Shown here: in pieces, positions 7,534 through 10,553 of the stretch
Layout of the letters: each line of letters opens with the position of its first letter
Numbering within the stretch: the stretch's first letter is position 1
Source of the DNA: Devosia sp.
Lineage (GTDB): Bacteria > Pseudomonadota > Alphaproteobacteria > Rhizobiales > Devosiaceae
Assembly: GCA_011322005.1 (NCBI GenBank)
Contig: DROE01000148.1
Location: 1-10,553, forward strand
Direction: 5' to 3'
Length of the DNA stretch: 10,553 nucleotides
Notes under the pieces: model-generated
Database searches by the model: none
What the model was told of the DNA's origin: nothing
The model's input: the letters and a program-made list of their open reading frames with translations, nothing else
Program-made: the position numbers and the translations under genes

Positions 7534-8256
7534 ATGAACCAGTTAACCGGCCAAGACAGTCTGGACCAGCCCCAATTCGACAACCCCGAGGATGAGGCGG
7601 GTGCCGGAGGGGGTGCAAAGGCGCGCAATCTGCGGGTGATCGAAGCTTTGCTCTTTGCTTCGCAGGAGCCTTTGTCGCATGCTGAACTGGTGCCTTATCT
7701 TACTGAAGGTGCTGAGGTCGAAACCCTTCTTGTCGAATTGCAACGCATCTATTCCGGCCGCGGTGTCAATCTGGTGCGCCGGGGTGACAAGTGGGCATTC
7801 CGTACCGCCGGAGACCTGGGGTTCTTGTTGCGCCGTGAGCAGACCGAGACCCGCACAATGTCTCGTGCTGCGCTCGAAACACTGGCGATAATCGCCTATC
7901 ACCAGCCCGTCACCAGAGCTGAAATTGAAGAAGTTCGGGGCGTGGCGGCGGGGCGGGGCACGCTCGACCTGCTCATGGAAGCGGGCTGGGTGCGCATGCG
8001 CGGACGAAGGCGCACGCCGGGGCGTCCGGTGACTTATGGTACAACGGAGGGGTTTCTGGATCATTTCGGCCTGGAAAACCTTGGTGATCTGCCCGGTATG
8101 GAAGAGTTGAAAGGCTCGGGATTGTTGTCGAGCCGGTTGCCCGCGGACATGCAAATTCCGCTTCCCCATGACGGAGAGCTGCGCGAAGACGAAGAAGCGC
8201 TTGAGGACGATGACCCGGAGGTTCTGGCCGCATTTTCGCGGAGCGCGGGGAGGTAA
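7534..8256 (+). CDS. scpB: Segregation and condensation protein B (ScpB)
   Basis: The protein has 240 residues and carries the ScpB hallmark ETLAIIAYHQPVTRAEIEEV (115-134), then RGVAAGRGTLDLLMEAGWV and RGRRRTPGRPVTYGTTEGF. These form the second of two winged-helix domains; the first is about 31-100 (RVIEALLFASQEPLS). ScpB dimers hold the central part of ScpA in the SMC condensin complex. The N-terminal 30 residues are Gly/Asp-rich and probably flexible. The C-terminus is strongly acidic, with REDEEALEDDDPE near 217-229. The start at 7534 has a modest GAAGAAG site and gives the expected domain position. The gene follows scpA by 27 bp, so the two are very likely co-transcribed. Its stop codon overlaps the end of a strong Shine-Dalgarno-like GGGGAGG (8247-8253), which is too far from the next ATG to serve it directly. 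Confidence 0.95.
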   Translation: MNQLTGQDSLDQPQFDNPEDEAGAGGGAKARNLRVIEALLFASQEPLSHAELVPYLTEGAEVETLLVELQRIYSGRGVNLVRRGDKWAFRTAGDLGFLLRREQTETRTMSRAALETLAIIAYHQPVTRAEIEEVRGVAAGRGTLDLLMEAGWVRMRGRRRTPGRPVTYGTTEGFLDHFGLENLGDLPGMEELKGSGLLSSRLPADMQIPLPHDGELREDEEALEDDDPEVLAAFSRSAGR

Positions 8257-8289
8257 TATTCTTTGTGAATACCGCATGGCGCACCGGAC

Positions 8290-9405
8290 ATGAGTGACGA
8301 TACCACCGAGAAAGCACCATCCCAGCCCCTCTGGGGTCCGCGGGGCACGGCCGGTGTCAGCTTCGCGGCGGCGCTGCGCTTTGATGGGGTGGGTGTGCGG
8401 ATCGGCGGTCGTGAAGTCTTGCGCGGGCTGGACCTGAGTGTTTCGCCCGGAGAAATTGTCTGCCTTCTTGGGGAGTCCGGTTCGGGAAAGTCAACCGTGT
8501 TAAGAGCCGCGGCGGGTATTCAACCTGTCCACAGGGGAGAGATTTATGTCAATGACAAGGTAGTTTCCTCCCCGATTGTCAATCTGGCACCCCAGCAACG
8601 GGGTATCGGCATGATGTTTCAGGATTTTGCGCTCTTTCCCCACATGAATGTGCTTCAGAATGTCAGTTTTGGTCTCGACCGGCTCGGCCGCGCCGAGGCG
8701 CGCGCGCAGGCCAAAGCTTCGCTGGCCCGGGTGGGACTTGGAGAGCGCGAACAGGACTTCCCCCACATGCTTTCGGGTGGCCAGCAACAAAGGCTGGCGC
8801 TGGCGCGGGCATTCGCACCGCGCCCGGGGATACTGATGCTGGACGAGCCGTTTTCCAGTCTGGACGCCAGGCTGCGTGAAAGTGTCCGGGCTGAAACCCT
8901 TGCAATATTAAGGGAGACGCGGGCCACCACCATCATTGTTACCCATGATCCCGAGGAGGCCATGATCCTGGGGGACAGGATTGCGCTGCTTCGCGAGGGC
9001 AGGGTGGCGCAAATTGACACCAGTTCAGCAATTTATGATGCGCCGGCCGACATAGATATTGCCCGCTTTTTCTCGCCTCTGACAGAAATCAGGACAGTGG
9101 TGAAGGATGGTGTTGCGGAAACGCCTCTGGGGGTCGTTCCCGTTTCAGGGCGAAGCGACGGAGAGAAAGTCATCATAGGGTTAAGACCGGTCGGTGCACT
9201 GAATATAAAGACAGAGAGCGGGGGTGTGCCAGCGAGGATTTTATTCAAACGGGAGACGCTAGGTGTGGATATATATGAGGTGATGGTGCAGGGTGTAGAC
9301 AACCCGGTGCGCATCCGGCGCGGTTCAAATTCGCGTTTACAACCCGGAAACGACATATTCCTGACCCTCAATCCTGAGCATGTGCTTGTTTTTGGCGTGG
9401 ATTAG
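8290..9405 (+). CDS. ABC transporter ATP-binding protein, FbpC/PotA/CysA-like, orphan
   Basis: This 371-residue ATPase has all the catalytic parts: Walker A GESGSGKST (61-69), Q-loop Gln111 in MMFQDFALFPH, signature LSGGQ (161-165), Walker B ILMLDEP with Glu186, D-loop SSLDAR, and H-loop His219 in VTHDPEEA. A C-terminal TOBE-like regulatory region begins near 295 (VIIGLRP) and ends in NPEHVLVFG. This architecture is that of ATPases driving import of ferric iron, polyamines, sulfate or molybdate. The PQQRGIGMMFQDFALFPHMN stretch is close to iron and polyamine types. No permease or binding protein is nearby, so the substrate is open; it may pair with subunits encoded elsewhere. The first 25 residues are an extra, probably flexible, extension. 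The ATG at 8290 has a weak ribosome binding site. The 3' third is richer in AT and rare codons than its neighbours. It interrupts the common scpB-tatA adjacency. Confidence 0.9.
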   Translation: MSDDTTEKAPSQPLWGPRGTAGVSFAAALRFDGVGVRIGGREVLRGLDLSVSPGEIVCLLGESGSGKSTVLRAAAGIQPVHRGEIYVNDKVVSSPIVNLAPQQRGIGMMFQDFALFPHMNVLQNVSFGLDRLGRAEARAQAKASLARVGLGEREQDFPHMLSGGQQQRLALARAFAPRPGILMLDEPFSSLDARLRESVRAETLAILRETRATTIIVTHDPEEAMILGDRIALLREGRVAQIDTSSAIYDAPADIDIARFFSPLTEIRTVVKDGVAETPLGVVPVSGRSDGEKVIIGLRPVGALNIKTESGGVPARILFKRETLGVDIYEVMVQGVDNPVRIRRGSNSRLQPGNDIFLTLNPEHVLVFGVD

Positions 9406-9465
9406 CCATATCTATGCAGCACAAAAGCCTGCCTGAACAACTGGGCTGGCAAACGGAGAAAAAAA

Positions 9466-9672
9466 ATGAATCCAGGACCCTGGGGTATCCTCATAATCGT
9501 GGTAGCAATTCTGCTGTTGTTCGGACGCGGAAAAATCGCCGGCATGATGGGTGAGGTGGCGTCCGGAATCAAAGCGTTTCAACGCGGAATGACTGACGAT
9601 GGCAAGGCCGTTGAAGAAAAACCCGCGGACGCAGTGAAGTCCGAGAGCGCCGAGAAAAGTACAGACGCCTGA
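9466..9672 (+). CDS. tatA: Sec-independent (twin-arginine) translocase subunit TatA
   Basis: The product is a 68-residue TatA, which forms the protein-conducting assembly that carries folded, cofactor-bearing proteins across the inner membrane. It shows a periplasmic N-terminus (MNPGPWG), one short membrane helix at about 7-19, and the conserved FGRGKI hinge at 19-24. An amphipathic helix follows with MMGEVASGIKAFQRGM. The end is a charged, hydrophilic tail (DDGKAVEEKPAD and on). TatA proteins usually have 60-90 residues, so this is normal in size. GGAG at 9455-9458 lies 7 bases before the ATG and an A-run, giving a clear start. It begins an apparent tatABC operon. The 60-bp gap to the ABC gene upstream has no convincing promoter, so co-transcription with that gene is possible. 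Confidence 0.95.
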   Translation: MNPGPWGILIIVVAILLLFGRGKIAGMMGEVASGIKAFQRGMTDDGKAVEEKPADAVKSESAEKSTDA

Positions 9673-9679
9673 GTGTGGC

Positions 9680-9712
9680 CGGGCGTCGGTGCCGGCAGGT
9701 TTCTCACGCCCG
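9680..9712 (+). repeat. GC-rich hairpin between tatA and tatB
   Basis: CGGGCGT (9680-9686) and ACGCCCG (9706-9712) are exact complements, with a 19-base loop that contains the palindrome TGCCGGCA. A-rich sequence, not a T-run, follows, so this is not a standard intrinsic terminator. It could stabilise or mark a processing point between tatA and tatB messages, which are needed in unequal amounts. Confidence 0.5.
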
Positions 9713-9745
9713 AAAATATCAACGCTTAAGTGAGGGCGCACTGCG

Positions 9746-10462
9746 ATGTTGAGTATTGGCTGGACCGAGATGATGCTGGTCGCAGCGGTGGCGCTGATTG
9801 TTGTGGGGCCGCGCGACCTTCCTGCCATGCTGCGCCAGATTGGCAAGGTTATCGGCTCTGTGCGCCGCATGGGCAACGAGTTCAAATCGGAGTTCAACAA
9901 GATTACCGCCGCAGATGAAATCCGGGATATCAAGAAATCCATATCCGCGCCGCTGAACGAAACCAGGAACAGTATCGAAAAAGAGTTCAACTCCATCACC
10001 GAGGATGGCAAGGTGGTGCCCAGCGGCAAGATTGTCCCCTCGGACCCCAAGTCTGAAAGTGTGGTTGATGAAATCCGCGCAGCTGCTGGAATGGGCAAAT
10101 CCCTTGAAGACAATGGCGCCGCGGCCAAAGCCAGCATCACCGCCGCTGTAACCAAGGCGGCCAACGCGCAAAAGGCGCGAGCACAGCAAAGCAGTGCATC
10201 CGCCGCCAAGGCAAAAACGGCTCCCGGAAAAACCGCTTCAAGCAAAAAAGGCAGAACCCGGCCGAAATCAGCGGCCAAGTCCGGGGCGGCCAAGCCTTCT
10301 GCCGCAAAGTCCAGGGCCGCCAAACCTTCCACCTCCAATCCCGTCGCCGCGAAGGCGAACGGTTCAACGGCCGCCAAGGCAAAAACCCCCAGGCGCCCGG
10401 CCGGGAAAGGAAGTCCCCGCGCGTCTGTCAAATCCAGCGCACAGGCGGGTAAGGGCAACTGA
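9746..10462 (+). CDS. tatB: Sec-independent translocase subunit TatB with basic Lys/Ala-rich tail
   Basis: TatB joins TatC to form the receptor for twin-arginine signal peptides. The N-terminus is typical: MLSIGWTEMM with the conserved Glu8, a membrane helix to about residue 20, the VVGPRDLP hinge, and an amphipathic helix (LRQIGKVIGSVRRMGNEFKS). Residues 55-120 continue as a charged helical region. From about 125 to the end at 238 the protein becomes a histone-H1-like stretch of Ala, Lys, Ser and Pro with no acidic residues over most of its length. It includes a tandem 5-residue repeat at 176-195. TatB proteins of alphaproteobacteria vary in tail length, but this tail is strongly basic and long. 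GAGGG at 9732-9736 lies 9 bases before the ATG. The stop codon overlaps the tatC start by one base (TGATG), indicating coupled translation. Confidence 0.93.
   Translation: MLSIGWTEMMLVAAVALIVVGPRDLPAMLRQIGKVIGSVRRMGNEFKSEFNKITAADEIRDIKKSISAPLNETRNSIEKEFNSITEDGKVVPSGKIVPSDPKSESVVDEIRAAAGMGKSLEDNGAAAKASITAAVTKAANAQKARAQQSSASAAKAKTAPGKTASSKKGRTRPKSAAKSGAAKPSAAKSRAAKPSTSNPVAAKANGSTAAKAKTPRRPAGKGSPRASVKSSAQAGKGN
10202..10386 (+). repeat. Direct repeat of 17 nt within tatB
   Basis: An identical 17-base unit encoding A-A-K-A-K-T occurs at 10202-10218 and 10370-10386, 168 bases (56 codons) apart and in frame. It brackets the tandem 15-nt repeats, so the tail may have grown by duplication, or recombination between the copies could shorten it. 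Confidence 0.6.
10271..10330 (+). repeat. Four tandem 15-nt repeats in tatB
   Basis: Four in-frame 15-base units run at 10271-10285, 10286-10300, 10301-10315 and 10316-10330. They encode AAKSG, AAKPS, AAKSR and AAKPS, so the pattern is really a 30-base unit present twice. Third-position changes between copies show the repeat is not brand new. Confidence 0.7.
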
Positions 10463-10553
10463 TGGCCGGTCCCGGAAAATCCGATGTTTCCAAGGTTGAA
10501 CCGACCGGACGAAGCGAACCGGAGGACGAGTTGGCGGGCACGGAAGCCACGCT
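10462..10553 (+). CDS. tatC: Sec-independent translocase subunit TatC, 3'-truncated
   Basis: An ATG overlapping the tatB stop by one base opens a frame that stays open for 30 codons to the window edge. The visible part, MAGPGKSDVSK followed by an acidic run (EPEDELAGTEA), is only the variable hydrophilic N-terminus that precedes the first membrane span in TatC; the family motifs (such as the HLxELR region) would come just beyond the window. The call therefore rests on position directly after tatA and tatB, with translational overlap, more than on sequence. TatC is the six-span core that recognises the twin-arginine signal. Confidence 0.75.
   Translation, partial: MAGPGKSDVSKVEPTGRSEPEDELAGTEAT

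Noticed and set aside
9427..9450. Imperfect stem upstream of tatA (GCCTGCC with GGCTGGC)
   Set aside because: Six pairs with a central mismatch and a 10-base loop; too weak to list as a feature.

Overview
The window looks like chromosomal DNA from an alphaproteobacterium. It is GC-rich with dense same-strand genes, and its backbone is the order dgt - argS - SPOR protein - scpA - scpB - tatA - tatB - tatC, with an A-type Fe-S carrier gene divergent from dgt. As far as I know, this order is a conserved alphaproteobacterial block. Order or genus cannot be fixed from the sequence alone.

Layout. Positions 1-846 (+) hold the 3' part of a TAXI-type TRAP transporter substrate-binding protein. It is convergent with erpA (892-1242, -). 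A short divergent region (1243-1325) separates erpA from dgt (1326-2480, +), which is followed 33 bp later by argS (2514-4268). An 85-bp gap containing a bulged inverted repeat precedes a 735-residue Pro/Ala-rich, single-span SPOR protein (4354-6561). A 117-bp gap containing a perfect 7-bp inverted repeat then leads to scpA (6679-7506) and scpB (7534-8256). Next comes an ABC-transporter ATPase of the iron/polyamine/sulfate importer type without partner subunits (8290-9405). tatA (9466-9672), tatB (9746-10462) and the first 30 codons of tatC (from 10462) close the window.

How the genes fit together. The block is housekeeping: dNTP pool control (Dgt), Arg-tRNA synthesis (ArgS), a probable cell-wall or septum protein (SPOR), chromosome compaction with SMC (ScpA/ScpB), and export of folded proteins (TatABC). 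ErpA supplies Fe-S clusters. All genes from dgt to tatC run in one direction, with gaps of 27-117 bp or a 1-bp overlap, so one or a few operons are likely.

What departs from the ordinary: nagZ, commonly found between the SPOR gene and scpA in related genomes, is absent here; an orphan ABC ATPase with an AT-leaning 3' end lies between scpB and tatA; TatB has a long histone-H1-like Lys/Ala/Pro/Ser tail built partly from tandem 15-nt repeats; and three intergenic gaps hold inverted repeats that do not look like terminators. I see no mobile element, CRISPR array, tRNA, rRNA or clear novel defence or biosynthetic system. No gene-free stretch exceeds 300 bases.
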